Shown here: positions 13,901-23,429 of the stretch, in pieces
How positions within the stretch are numbered: the stretch's first letter is position 1
How the letters are laid out: each line of letters opens with the position of its first letter
Source: Metellina segmentata
Lineage: Eukaryota; Arthropoda; Arachnida; Araneae; Tetragnathidae
DNA: 64,000 nucleotides
Assembly: GCA_947359465.1 (NCBI GenBank)
Contig: OX375881.1
Span: forward strand, 72,129,914 to 72,193,913
Reading direction: 5' to 3'
The notes under the pieces: generated by a model
What the model saw: the letters and a program-made list of their open reading frames with translations, nothing else
What the model was told of the DNA's origin: nothing
The model's database searches: none
Made by a program: the position numbers and the translations under genes

Positions 13901-15187
13901 ATACCACACAGAAAAATTAGATCTGTAAATAAAAAACGTGCTTCATTGTATTAAAATTTATTTTTCCTTTTTTTTTTTAATTCCTATTTATCTGCTATTT
14001 TAGAATTGCAGATATGTTCTGGACATAAATAACATGCAGACAAACTCTTGCAGGAGTTATACTAGGGGTTTTTTGAGAAAAAATCTGCAAATATTCCAAT
14101 ATCCAAAAAAGTTTGAAATCCGGAATGGTTGAGGTTCGGAGGAATCCGGATTTTGGACTTTGCACTGTACTATGAATAGCATAAAAAGAAAAATCACCAA
14201 AATCCATAAAAACTGCAAACAGTATTTGATTTAGTTTCCATCTACCTTCTCTAGCTTATTTGAACTAGAGAGTATTATTCTTCACTAAAAAATTCAAATA
14301 ACATTTTTTTTGAAAATTTGAGTAAATACTGTTTCCAATGTTCCATGAAATTGTGGACGAGGAAATATAAAAGAAGGAAACATAATTCAATAGTTTGAGC
14401 AAAGCTAACTGGATTAACTGAAAAACATCAAGTAGCTGCTGTTTGAACTTGAAGATTCTTTGTTACAATCAGAGTTTCACTTTTCAGACAAAGTACGGAA
14501 TGCCAACTCTTTTATTATTGCCCCTTAGAGATCAAAAGTTGACCATGAAAATATTTGTATCATAAATGCATAGTACCATTATTTTTGCAACATCCAAATC
14601 TTTTACATATTATTTATTATTTTGAATCAAATGCCTTTACAAAATTAGTATTTCAAAATGAAACAGACACGTTTTTTCTCACAAAACAAAATGTTGCAAA
14701 CAGAGGTTTTATAGAGAAAGATAGTGGAAATGCACACATTTTTGTGTGAACAAAATGGAATTTTCCAAAACATAATTAATTCATTTACATTTAGAAGTCT
14801 TTTACATTTACTAATTTGTTTTCAATGAAGGTCAGTATATAGCACCTTAAGTAATCATTTTAGTAATAACTACACTATAAATGCCCATAGACATTGAAAA
14901 TTTGGACAGCAGTTATCGGAAGTTCATCAATCCAATTAGATGTGGTTCAAGTGAACACAAGTTAGCATCGACCAGTTCACATTAAAATGTTTACAACTTT
15001 AGAAAATATAAAAAAATTATGATACTTACTATTAGAGCAAAGGCCCCAAGCAGACATCCAAATAAATACCTTATATGTACAGTATCTCCATGGTAAGGCT
15101 TCTTAATACTCTCATCATCACAAAAGAATCCAATATTTTTTCCAAATGTTGCATAACCAGAATTATTCCACAGAATAAATAAAACTG
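4939..15187 (-). CDS. Lipid phosphate phosphatase (PLPP/wunen type), multi-exon, 5' end missing
   Basis: PAP2-superfamily integral membrane enzyme; the family dephosphorylates phosphatidate, lysophosphatidate and sphingosine-1-phosphate at the plasma membrane or ER. Exons 15030-15187, 12836-13047, 8549-8669 and 6082-6270 have GT-AG borders and compatible phases; a candidate terminal exon is 4939-4998. All three catalytic motifs are present: K-x6-RP (KFFFCELRP), PSGH (SFPSGHSA) and SR-x5-H-x3-D (SRVLDNRHFWWD). The family signature FFCDDESIKKPYHGDT and hydrophobic membrane segments are also visible. The joined part is about 210 residues; family members are about 260-320, so roughly the first 20-40 residues (start codon and part of TM1) are missing. 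That exon should end in phase 1 and was not recognised upstream. Family identity is very secure; the substrate and the C-terminus are not. Confidence 0.93.
5000..5890. other. Putative last PLPP intron
   Basis: AT-rich, with an 18-base T run near 5290 and no recognisable exon. If the read-through form is used, this stretch is 3' UTR or intergenic DNA instead. Confidence 0.4.
5890..6065 (-). mobile_element. Helitron-like element, 5' fragment abutting the PLPP coding region
   Basis: Reading the minus strand from 6065: TCTCTACTATTATAAAAGG, AAGTGTTTG, then a GACGAATCTATAGCACTTAC block and a GTAGTCC block, the same order as the longer copies at 29645 and 24027. The base before TC is A, as expected for Helitron insertion between A and T. 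The 3' part is missing. It supplies the alternative stop codon of the phosphatase. Confidence 0.75.
6082..6270 (-). CDS. PLPP exon with catalytic motif C3; alternative end by read-through to 6016
   Basis: Acceptor tttctag|GTA, then VYLYSKQSNSPKRCLSIWWI, a transmembrane helix (GLIIPLCFTWTLFCCI) and motif C3 SRVLDNRHFWWD with its nucleophilic histidine and partner Asp, then VLSGIFIGLIGGFTT. After GGFTT comes an excellent donor (gtatgtatg), so the 189-base exon would end in phase 0. If that donor is not used, translation continues VCMSCISTIIKGSVCGVQTNL to a stop at 6016, and the last ~14 residues come from the Helitron-like fragment at 5890-6065. Hydrophobicity slightly favours read-through for TM6, whereas splice-site quality favours splicing. 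Confidence 0.88.
6280..8540. other. PLPP intron
   Basis: About 2.3 kb. Apart from a short Helitron-type 3' end at 7575-7601 no coding or repeat structure is evident. A GC-richer patch near 6800-6960 (AACGGTTCCATGCG and following) may be an old repeat but was not identified. Confidence 0.5.
7575..7601 (+). mobile_element. Helitron-type 3' terminus relic
   Basis: GGCGAGCAGGGG...GAGCCTAG followed by T resembles the last bases of the element at 26558-27206 (GCGAGCAGGGGGCGGGCCCC-CTAG-T). The 5' end was not found. Confidence 0.4.
8549..8669 (-). CDS. PLPP exon with catalytic motif C2 (PSGH)
   Basis: Acceptor attttag|G and donor TTTATTTGT|gtaag; 121 bases, starting with one base of a split codon and ending in phase 0. 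It encodes LVTYFNCTGEGDRWLVERDV, then YKSFPSGHSAVSVYAFVFIC. FPSGH is the C2 motif whose histidine serves as the proton donor in PAP2 enzymes. NCTG is a possible N-glycosylation site at the position where PLPP proteins usually have one. Confidence 0.94.
8962..9278 (+). mobile_element. hAT-type repeat, left end
   Basis: Starts CAGTGGTTCCCAAACTTTT, a very common hAT MITE terminus, followed by ATGGCCACAGAACC. No matching inverted right end is found; the Helitron starting at 9279 directly abuts it and probably cut it off. Confidence 0.5.
9279..10249 (-). mobile_element. Helitron-like element, non-autonomous, full length
   Basis: Minus-strand 5' end TCTCC-TTTTATAAAAGG and 3' end GCCATGCTGGCCA-CTAG. 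The flanking A (10250 on the minus strand) and T (9278) fit the Helitron A/T insertion rule. It is 971 bp with no Rep/helicase frame. The interior holds blocks shared with the other copies (GCACTTACAG, TCAATCTAGAAC, GATTTGAAATCTGC). It inserted into the hAT relic that lies just above it. Confidence 0.7.
10250..11110 (-). pseudogene. hAT transposase relic (ZBED5/SCAND3-like C-terminal half)
   Basis: Minus-strand pieces in order: LAYLAKIFGKLNKVTTSLKG with IATTIFTVRDKIIAL near 10840-10740, a segment reading SVKCFPLLNEFL, and near 10430-10260 ILTLLPFVTTYRCETGFSDY, then KNKFRARLHAATDVLIQLSN-IKPN. PFVTTYxCExGFS...K-x-R-x-RL...L-x-LSNIKPN is the C-terminal dimerisation signature of ZBED5-type hAT proteins. 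Frameshifts and stops make it dead. The end runs into the Helitron, giving a chimeric frame to 10175. Confidence 0.75.
11110..12830. other. PLPP intron, remainder
   Basis: AT-rich, with a 23-base T run at 11938-11960. A GC-richer segment at about 12290-12430 (GGAGAGTTCTTGGCGACTAAC and following) looks like an old repeat of unknown type. No gene seen. Confidence 0.45.
12836..13047 (-). CDS. PLPP exon with catalytic motif C1
   Basis: Acceptor tttgtag|GTG and donor GG|gtaag; 212 bases, phase 0 in, phase 2 out. It encodes VYISELIF, a cytoplasmic loop, TM3 (YYYSGFLYVLLFTEVLKFFF) and motif C1 K-FFFCEL-RPHF, then HTCLPDMTKIDCSKG. The terminal GG plus the first G of the next exon makes glycine, giving DCSKG-LVTYFNCTG, the expected PLPP order. 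Confidence 0.93.
13163..13560 (+). mobile_element. hAT-type MITE relic, same family as 1081-1428
   Basis: Begins CAATGATTTTCAATC and shares the TTTGCTCCAAAG and AACAATTTATTTATG blocks and a TAAAGCACAGTAATGCC-like end region with the copy at 1081. The right terminus is not clear. Confidence 0.45.
13717..14167. mobile_element. Pogo/Tigger-like MITE
   Basis: Inverted termini CAGTACAAAGTCC and GGACTTTGCACTG, each directly flanked by TA (13715-13716 and 14168-14169), as for Tc1/mariner/pogo elements. ATCCGGA motifs recur near both ends. Length 451 bp with no transposase frame. Confidence 0.75.
14170..15025. other. PLPP intron
   Basis: AT-rich intron sequence between the pogo-like MITE and the first-loop exon. 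Nothing recognised. Confidence 0.5.
15030..15187 (-). CDS. PLPP exon: end of TM1, first extracellular loop, start of TM2
   Basis: Acceptor tacag|CAG and donor ATA|gtaag. The exon begins with two bases of a split codon, then reads VLFILWNNSGYATFGKNIGF followed by FCDDESIKKPYHGDTVHIRY and a hydrophobic stretch ending in FALI. The FFCDDESI...P block is the hallmark first loop of PLPP proteins. A second acceptor three bases further in (15184) would drop one codon and keep the frame. It ends in phase 0 and joins the exon at 12836-13047. Confidence 0.92.
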
Positions 15188-15189
15188 CT

Positions 15190-16025
15190 GTAAAAAGTTC
15201 AGATATTTGAATTTGAGTTTAATCATTACACAGTTAATTTTTCTAAATGTATTTCAACTGAAAATCTAGAAACACCCGATTCATCCCTTCCTGAAATATT
15301 TGATACATTTCTGTATAATATATAGAGAATTTTGAAAAGCACAACAAACATACAACAGGTAGTGGTTAACCATGTTTCCTTGAAATGGCTATTGGATTGT
15401 AAATCATGTATAAGGGAATCGTATAATATTCTACATTCACGAAAAAGTAACATGTTAAAAGTTTTAGTAGGTACATCAACATATTGAGCTCACCATCATT
15501 CTTCAGTGAAAGAACCCATAAAAAAACTTAGATATATTACAGGAGACTACTTCACCAAAATCATATCATGAATACTACTCCAGAAAAAGTCTCACAAAAC
15601 AAATTTTGGTCCTTTAATAATACTTTTATCGCAAACTTCTTATACTCCACAACTTTGTCCTACAACTAACAATTCCTTCATTAACACTTTTTATCATAGG
15701 TTATGAATAATTTATGACTGACCAATATAACTATTCATAGTATTTATTAATAACAGAACACACATAAAATATCTTATCACAATACATTTACTTTCTTATC
15801 AAACTTTTTACACTACACAAATTTGTCCTGCAACTAACAATGCCTTCAGTAACTCAACACTTTTTTTTTATATAGGTTATGAACAATTTACAATAAAACA
15901 GTATAAAGTACTCATAGTTTTTATTAAAGGACAATTAAGTGACATTTTTATGAAAACGATGACATGGCCAGGAAATATTTAAAACAGTCTTGCACCTTCA
16001 AAACTGTATGCATGGTCAGCCTAGG
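15190..16025. other. Sequence upstream of first visible PLPP exon
   Basis: The missing 5' PLPP exon must lie somewhere above 15187 on the minus strand. No convincing ATG-to-phase-1-donor exon was recognised here. Near 15600-15690 and 15780-15870 there is a loosely repeated ACAACTTTGTCCTACAACTA / ACAAATTTGTCCTGCAACTA block with a following CCTTCA, a small tandem duplication about 180 bp apart. Confidence 0.5.
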
Positions 16026-18054
16026 TATATGGGTCATTCTTGTAAAATAGGAAAAATTGGCTTCTTAAAATTTTTCCAATCGAAGGTTTTTAAAACTTTA
16101 TTTTTTTGGCCTAATAATTTTCTACCATGTTCATTAAGTAAATTAAAAATATCAGCAATCTAAATTATTAACATTTTGTTAAGGAAAAAAATATTTCAAA
16201 ATATTGGAAGGCAGGACAATGACGAACCTGCCAGGACAATGATGAAAATAGAAAAAAAATATATAAATTTCTTGTTGAACATTTCATATGACCATGTATT
16301 TTTAATTCAGCTGATTAAGTACATAAATAAAATTACTAGGAACATGACAATTCAGGAAATTATGGATTCCCGAATATTTAAGTATTATTAGAAAGTAGGA
16401 ACATTGTGGATAGTTATTACTGCAACTTCTATGCTTTTTTAACAGATTATGTGTTTTGCTGTGTGGTGTTAAATTACTGCAATCAATTCTCAGCTATTTT
16501 TGATCTGTAGTATTTCTTTTTGTATTTTTCCATTTGCCTTGTATATTTTTTAAATTTTTCTTCCAGTTTCTTTATACAAATGTAGGTCTCTGCTTTATCT
16601 CTTCTAACTTTTTTCACTAACTTTTTTTCTTAACATTATCATCTCTTGTTGTGTCTGGGTTTGAAGAACCTGAAAGTTGAATATCTATACCACTTTCACT
16701 TGGTTTGGGTAGCCAATTCTATCGGATGACAATTTCTTGTTCAAGCGATAGAGTTTTGAATTTTCTTTCCTATTTTTATAATTCCCCTTTTCTGCCTCGA
16801 ACTCATTTTAGCTATAGGCTTTACCACTCCTTTCTTCTTTTGATTAACATATATTTCACATGCCTCTTCAATTTCTTTTGTATCAAACATTATGGAATTT
16901 TTTTTAATATGCTCCTGACGACTTTTCTCAGCTAAACTTTTCTTTAACTACCTTTCCTCATATGTTTGTTTCTTTTTACCACTCATATCTGTCCATATAT
17001 TGTTTACAACTTATAAAAAAGAGCATGTGATAAAGGATATTTAGTAATATCTAGACATTTTTAGGTGCAATGACAAAAACATTATTTTTTAAATAAAAGA
17101 AACAAATAAGTTTCACAATTTCAAGCCCATTATAAGGTATTTTACTATTAAAAAAATTACAATGGAGAATAAATAATCAAAAGTTAATAGTTAAAAGTAA
17201 AGAATATATTTGTCTTCAGTTAATAATTTAAATGTTTATAAAATACTGAACATAAAACATCATTTTCCTGTCTTGACATCATTGACTTGTATGCTAAAGG
17301 CAGGACAATGATGGCCAGGATAATGATGAAATAGGCTTGTTCAGGGCTTAATGGATGAACCCTTAAAAATTTCAGTTTGAATTTCACACACATTTAAGAA
17401 ATATCTTTTATACACTTGATAATAAAAAAAATTAAAAATTTACTACAAACATTTAATTTTTATCAAAGCCAGGAAAATGATCTTCAATATACATAAACCT
17501 TGAACTCTGAACTTGTATGTGCTGACCAAAAAAAAGTTGATAACTTTTCAAAATGGCAGTTATTTATTTAAATAACCTCAACCCCAGATTACTTGAAAAG
17601 TATTCTTCTAACTCAGTGCTGTCATCTATTAATTGCCCACATAATGATATCTGAGATGCCAGGAAAATGATGATATTACTTGGGACAATAGTTATTGAAG
17701 TTACTTTTGGCAATTTTTGCAATATTATTTCCATTATTGTAACTAATAACCTTTCAAATGTATAAAGAAGCAGAATAAATTATTTACAAGAATATATAAA
17801 TAAATATTAAAACCCTAATGAATGAAGAAATTGTAAAATTTCACTCAGGGACATGCCAGGACAATGATATTTGATATTTTAAAGTTTTAAAAATGTATAA
17901 AATAAAAAAATTTGTCATTTATTTTCTAATTCTGTAGATTATAAAAGTGATCCCAAACTATTCTTGAAAGTTGACAAAATCTTCAGAGTGATAGATTTCT
18001 ATAAATTATTAAGGGACATGAATTTTGCCTATTTTGCAAGAATGACCCATATAT
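16026..18054. mobile_element. Unclassified 2 kb element with inverted ends and recurring internal motif
   Basis: The left end TATATGGGTCATTCTTG-TAAAATAGG recurs inverted at the right end (CCTATTTTGCAAGAATGACCCATATA). Inside, a motif close to GCCAGGACAATGATG occurs seven times: 16210, 16230, 17299, 17314, 17468, 17658 and 17855. A minus-strand relic at about 16990-16490 starts MSGKKKQTYEE and contains the charged stretch KKLEEKFKKYTRQMEKYKKK, broken by stops. TA-like flanks suggest a DNA transposon. Superfamily not recognised. Confidence 0.6.
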
Positions 18055-18364
18055 CAAAATAGGTACCAAAAAAAAGCATGCATTTAAAAATTGATTTCAA
18101 GATTACAAGAAGATCCTGATCCTAAATGCATACTCAAACACTGATACTTATTAAACAAAATTAACTGAATTATCTTATTAGTGGCCTGTCTTTTCAAACC
18201 AGCTGAACTTCTAGATTCCAGACTTCCAAGAGGTTTAGGTTTCTTGTGCATTAGGAAAAGTTTCCAAAATTCAGTGAGATAAAACTCAAAGGAGAATCTT
18301 TGTTGGTTTTCAGAGAAAGAAATACTGAGCGATGCTGTTTGCACATAAAGCTACACAGTAAGCC

Positions 18365-18680
18365 CGCCGCATGGTAATAAATCACATCTGTGGTCAAGGA
18401 ATTTCTGGAGAATGACAAATGAAAACTATCAACAGCTATTTCAAGACCTTCCTGAGAACAATAACTTTGGAAGTCCTCAAAAATACATTTCCCAGATTCT
18501 CATCAAGAATTTTTTCCTGGCAACTTAGGACAGGTTGGCAATGAACAAGGAGAAATGTTCAACCAAGATATCCAAACTATAGAGAAGAGGCAGGCAGATG
18601 GGATCTTTCAATGAGGGAGTGATTACTGCTGGGTTTTGCAGGATATTACACACAAGAGAAGAAAAAATGAACAAGTACTT
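18365..18680 (+). pseudogene. Relic of a multicopy arthropod protein (ENLGxxxxEHGExFxQDI type)
   Basis: Switching between plus-strand frames gives ENYQQLFQDLPENNN, then FFPGNLGQVGNEQGEMFNQD-IQTIEKR, then DYCWVLQDIT-KRRKNEQ. This matches the order of a protein family remembered as highly repeated and transposon-associated in arthropods (FFPENLG...DEHGERFHQDI...EKRYQG...DYCW-LKRD). Frameshifts and a stop show it is dead. The function of the family is unknown to me. Confidence 0.55.
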
Positions 18681-18689
18681 GTATGGGTA

Positions 18690-19510
18690 TACAATTATAA
18701 ATGTATAAATTTAATTTTGTATTTATACATGTTTTTTAAACTTTTTGCTGTCTCGTGCAGTGATATGTGAATACAGTATTTATAATTTTCAACACTGTGA
18801 CTGTACACATTTTTATAAAAATTGCAAATGCACAAAGTACTACATAGAAATTTTTGGTCACATTTGAGTTTAGTACAACCAAAATTAGCTAGAAAACCTT
18901 ATTTCATCCATGTGGTGAAAAACAGTTTAGCTGTTGGCCAGCGTGCTTTAATTGCAATTTTTGAACGAAAAGTACTGTGAGGCAAAAGTAAAAGGAATCG
19001 TCGAGTCGATCTAAGTTACCGAAAAGAAAAAAACACACTTACACATCGTTCGAAAAGGGACGTTGTTCAATTTATATCCTGAATGCATTGCAAGTCGATT
19101 TCAATTGCAAATTTGTGATATTTTTCAATTTTTAAATACAAAAGAAAATAGACTTTTGTGCAACTGAGCAAAAAAGAATGATTAATTCAAACGTAGAAAA
19201 CAACTGTTTGTGGATGATGAAACGCGTATTAGCTTCAGATAAAGTTTAAGAAGGAACACAAACAAGAAAATTTTCCAAGTGCACCTTTGTTTTCATTTCT
19301 ATCATTTAAAAATTATTTGAGAGACAGATACAAGAAGAAAGAAAACAAAGCTAGCAAATCCTAAATCACATGTGTAAACTTTATTTTGTTGTTTGGTTTT
19401 TATGTATTGCCGGTTTATAACTCTACAAAAGATAACCAATTTTGCTACCCTATACATTTTGCATTTTATATTTACGATTTGATCACTATGCCTCACATTT
19501 ACACAGGTAT
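18690..19510. other. Stretch without recognised gene
   Basis: AT-rich; short frames only and no splice-bounded coding evidence. Confidence 0.5.
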
Positions 19511-19513
19511 GTA

Positions 19514-19830
19514 ACCAACCGGTGTAGTGGTTAAGGTGTTAGCCTCTAGATCGGAAGGTTCCTGGTTCGAATCCGAGTACGGATGTTTGTAAGCGTATGG
19601 TGTAGAGGCGGCTGGTGCACCTTAAATCTGTCGTGGCCGAAAGTCCTCACTTTGGGTTGGCGTGGAAGTTTGGAGAGTGGGGTGCCAGCTCAGGTGTTGC
19701 TTCGTCATCTGACCGTGGTTCAAAATTACGAGGTGTTGTCCTCGAATCTTTCCCTTAAGGGACTGATTCCGGACCGTCGTCAATAGCCCGTTGTGTTGCT
19801 CTAGTACGACGTTAACTAAAAAAAAATTAC
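19514..19830 (+). mobile_element. tRNA-derived SINE, full length
   Basis: The head carries an A-box-like TGTAGTGGTTAAGG and a B box GGTTCGAATCC (19564-19574), the internal RNA polymerase III promoter of tRNA genes. The body of about 250 bp reads GTGTAGAGGCGGCTGGTGCA, GTGCCAGCTCAGGTGTTGC, CGTCATCTGACCGTGGTTC and GTACGACGTTAACTAAAA. It is almost identical to copies at 31944 and 33402. The open frame across the body is incidental. No tRNA cloverleaf remains. Confidence 0.85.
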
Positions 19831-19835
19831 CAAAT

Positions 19836-20075
19836 TACACACGTATGTAGGTATTTTCATTATCGTCGTGCTGGAGCAACACAGCGGACAGTGAGTGACG
19901 GTTTGGAAACACCAAAGGAGGGATCCAAGAAATTTGGAACCACTGTTTGATGACGAGGCCACACCTGCTGTGCTGAGCTGGCACCCCAATCTCCAAACTT
20001 TCACTACACGCCAACGTGAAGACACACGAGGCCAAGACAGATTTAACGGTCCACACAACGTTTTTCTTTTCAAAT
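19836..20075 (-). mobile_element. SINE copy, diverged, inverted
   Basis: Inverse of the SINE body: CGTCGTGCTGGAGCAACAC, GATGACGAGGCCACACCTG, GAGCTGGCACCCCAATCTCC. The head is missing. It lies tail-to-tail with the copy at 19514. Confidence 0.7.
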
Positions 20076-20174
20076 GCAGTCATATCACATATGTAGCTAT
20101 TTAATCTGCGGATCAGATGTCCACATTAGCACAAAACCGGAGGGTTGAGAGTTCGAAACTCTATTGAACCATAG

Positions 20175-20465
20175 ACCGGGCCGCGATTGAACGGTTGGAA
20201 TAGTTACTGATTAGCAACAAGTGGGTTGTGAGTTCGAATCCAGCCAAAGACCATCGTGTACGCGGTCTAGAGGCTGGTGTCTAGTTCACGTTAAAACTGA
20301 CGTGGTCTCAAATGTCCTCACGTTGAAGTAGTGAGGAATCTTAGAAAGTGTGGTGCCAGCTCAGATGTTGCCTCGTCATCTGACCGTGGTTCAAAATTAA
20401 ATATTATCGTCCTTGGATCTTTCCGTTGCTCCAGTATGACGTTAATTGAAATACCTACCTACCAA
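20175..20465 (+). mobile_element. SINE copy, second head subtype
   Basis: The body is the same family (GGTGCCAGCTCAGATGTTGC, CGTCATCTGACCGTGGTTC, AGTATGACGTTAATTGAAA). The head differs: GATTAGCAACAAGTGGG then GAGTTCGAATCC as B box. The same head recurs at about 31713, so there are two SINE lineages with different tRNA-like heads on one body. Confidence 0.65.
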
Positions 20466-20469
20466 CCGC

Positions 20470-21430
20470 CGGGCAACTGCGACCTTCTCGAGCAGAGGAA
20501 AAATTCAAGGTGGCGAAAACTGTCGCCAAAACTTCTTGACTGTAGAGTAAATAACTTCGCATGATGTATAGCTATATTTAATCTGAACGTAACCACAATG
20601 AGAGCTTTTTAAGAACCACGTTTCTTTTATCAAAATTTAAGGCACATGAATATTTTTACAAATGAAGTAATCTTAATTGTATAAGTACATAATCTTAATT
20701 TGATTGATAAAGTTTTCTTTGTTGACTTTTCTCTTGAAGTTTAATGGTTAAGAAAAATCAAATTACGTACTTTTTTGTTTGATTAAAAAATTTACTGCCG
20801 ATCTTCAATTCGGTTTTCGTATATTTTTTTTGTTGTTCAGGAATTATATATATAAAAGAAGGACCACGACTGAAGACAAAGACGCGCGCCTCATGTATGG
20901 AAAGAAATCACTTTACATTGTTATAAATTTCTTATTGTCGAACGAGTGCTGTGAAATATCAGTTTTTTCAAAAACTATTTCCAATAGAAATATAGTAAAT
21001 TATTCATCCTAACGAAATTTTTGCTTCATATTGCAAAAAATACTTATTTGGAATACAAAATTTCAAAATATTATGATATCTGGGACATGTAAGCCTTTGA
21101 AAATTGATCTTAATATTTCACTTACTTTTTGCAGTTGAAGAAAGTGAGATAGATATAAATGTTAGCATATTTTAACAACTAGAAAAATAAACTTGATGGA
21201 AATCGAAGGTCGAATCTCGAAGGATTTAAGGGGGACCGGAAGGCAAGAAATGACCTCAAAGTCCATTTTGAGATTTTAAGTGTTTCTGAATATTTTAAAT
21301 GTTACCTTTAGAATGGTGGACATATTTTGTCAATGCGCCCATTAGAAATATTTTGAATTATTTAAAAAATAAAAGAACACTGAAAAATTATCTGCAAAAC
21401 GATTAACAGCGATGTTTTCGGTTCTTACAC
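20470..21430. other. Stretch without recognised gene
   Basis: About 950 bp of AT-rich DNA. No exon, RNA gene or transposon end recognised. Confidence 0.45.
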
Positions 21431-21432
21431 TG

Positions 21433-21433
<1 letters not shown>

Positions 21434-21469
<36 letters not shown>
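21434..21469. repeat. (TA)n microsatellite
   Basis: About 18 TA dinucleotides. Confidence 0.95.
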
Positions 21470-21472
<3 letters not shown>

Positions 21473-21910
21473 TTCAAGAAGCTTTCGAAGGCTTCGGGTT
21501 TCATTTCGTTTTGTTCCTGCTCCGTTTTGGTATTTTGTTTTCTTTTTCTTTTACTTGCTTTTGGTGGTGTTTGGGGGAGTGTATGAGCAATTTTTTTAGC
21601 CTAATGCTGCTCATATGTAGAAAACACCATTTTATGTTATTTGGGTCAGGCTCCTCCCTGATGACGCCCTGATCCACCAACATTTCTTCATTTTTTTATC
21701 ACTTTTTAAGACTTTTATTTTAATTTTTTTGGAAATTCCTGTGTTCTTGAAATTATATTGCTTACCATGCTATGTCTGCAGCTTCAGCGCGCTTGCATGG
21801 GTAGTTTCGAGTTTCGGTTTCTGGTTATTGCACCCCGGCTGTTTGGTTTTTTTTTTGTATATTTTTTGTTATTTTGTGTGGGTTATGTAACTGTTATTTT
21901 GTATATTTTA
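21470..21910. other. Stretch between microsatellites
   Basis: Overlapping short open frames on both strands with low-complexity T-rich composition. No family recognised. Confidence 0.4.
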
Positions 21911-21912
21911 TG

Positions 21913-21913
<1 letters not shown>

Positions 21914-21959
<46 letters not shown>
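21914..21959. repeat. (TA)n microsatellite, target of a Tc1 insertion
   Basis: About 23 TA dinucleotides ending exactly where the Tc1-like inverted repeat begins. Confidence 0.9.
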
Positions 21960-21960
<1 letters not shown>

Positions 21961-23344
21961 CAAAAAAATCGACGCACCAAGAAGGAGTTGTCCATGGAGA
22001 CAAAAATTGGTGGATAGGAAAATTATGTACAGAATAGAAAATGATTAAAATTTCAGAACAATTGAATTATTTATTTCACAGTTACAGTAACGAGCTCAAT
22101 AAGGTGTTGACCCGCCTCTAGCCTGGATGCAAGCTGCCACACGGCGTGGCATAGACCGATAAAGCTTCCGGATGGTCTCCTGCGGTATTTCTTGCCAAAT
22201 TTGCTCCAATTGTCGGACTACGTCATCGACATTCCCTACCGGATGCAGTCGCCTTCCCATCACATCCCAGACATGCTCGATGGGAGAGAGATCTGGTGAT
22301 CTGACTGGCCAAGGAAGTGTTTGACAAGCTTGAAGACAGTTCATAGCAACACGTGCCATATGTGGTCTAGCATTGCCTTGCTGAAAAATAAGCCCAGGGT
22401 ACTGAGAAAGGTACGGTAGCAAAACAGGTCTCAGAATGTCGTCAACGTACCGCTGTGCAGTAAGTACATCTCTAATAACGACCAAAGGGGTCCGGCTATC
22501 AAGGGAAATGGCACCCCAGACCATAACTCCTTGTTGAGGGCCGTGTGACGTGCAATAGTGAAAGCAGGATCGGCTCGCTGCCCTGGGCGTCTCCAGACAC
22601 GTCTTCGATGATCGTCAGGACACAGTTGGAAGCGGGATTCGTCGCTAAAGACTATACGTCCCCAGTCAGCATCATTTCAGTCTGATCGAGCCAAGCACCA
22701 CTGTAATCTGGCTCGACAATGTGCAGGCGTGAGTGGCAGGTGGCGTAACGGTCGGTACGAGCGTAGATTTCGCTCTCTCAGCCGTCTGTGAATGGTCATG
22801 GTCGACACTCGTGTGTGGGTCGCACGACTGATGGTTGATAGCGATTAATCAGGCGCTGTGACAGCTGATCTGACAATCACTCTGTCCTCGCGATCTGTTG
22901 TGGCCCTACGTCGACCGTTACCATCATGACGCTGAAATCTGTCATTGTCCACCCACTCTTGCCAGCATCTTCTAATCGTCGCATCGCTTCGATTCACATG
23001 ACGAGCGATTCTCCGATTTGCCCAACCTGCCTCTTTCAATCCAATGATACGACCTCTTTCAAATTCTGAAAGTTGCTCGTAATGAGCTCGAATCCTGCGG
23101 CGAGGCATTTTTTCAGTCGTTGAAAGGTATCCTAAATCACAATGCAGCAGAAATTTTTAACAACAGTTCAAGAACAACTCCTTTAATACAGCTGCTGGAT
23201 GCGCAGTTCCGATGCGCTGGAGATCGCACTAATCATTCATTGAACACCAAATTTTAATCATTTGCATATTTGGTCAAAACATTTTTGCATACCAAATTTC
23301 AAAGCAATCGGATGATTCCTTCTTGGTGCGTCGATTTTTTTTGT
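21960..23344 (-). mobile_element. Tc1-like transposon, structurally complete
   Basis: Inverted termini ACAAAAAAATCGACGCACC-AAGAAGGA at the left and the inverse at the right (TCCTTCTTGGTGCGTCG, T8, GT), each next to TA. It is 1385 bp, a typical Tc1 size, with one transposase gene filling most of it on the minus strand. Inserted in the (TA)n run. The ends are well preserved although the transposase is dead. Confidence 0.92.
22096..23108 (-). pseudogene. Tc1-like transposase, inactivated
   Basis: DDE transposase of the Tc1/mariner superfamily. The start is MPRRRIRAHYEQLSEFERGR with a paired helix-turn-helix region (GLKEAGWANRRIARHVNRSD). The catalytic core follows: IVFSDESRF (first Asp), LIFQQGNARPH, SPDLSPIEHVWD (Glu) and the ending ACIQARGGSTPY. 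Lesions are in-frame TAA at 22845-22847, in-frame TGA at 22677-22679 (probably from a Trp codon), a one-base frameshift near 22540, and Gly replacing the second catalytic Asp (QQGN where the family has QQDN). About 335 codons, the normal length. It cannot be active. Confidence 0.93.
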
Positions 23345-23429
23345 TATAGAAGGTATATATATGTACGCAATTTATTTTTCTTTAATTTTACAAACTGTTA
23401 AGTACATTTTTTGTTAATTGTAAACTGAA

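Noticed and set aside
18084..18344. An 86-codon minus-strand frame as the missing first phosphatase exon.
   Set aside because: It has no family similarity and no phase-1 donor in the right position.
19564..19574. A possible tRNA gene (A and B boxes).
   Set aside because: No cloverleaf can be drawn around it, and the same sequence recurs with a 250-bp body in many copies. It is the head of a SINE.
21412..22048. Two 86-96-codon frames across the TA microsatellites.
   Set aside because: Their IYIYIY runs are translated (TA)n and the remaining residues are low complexity; no coding signature.
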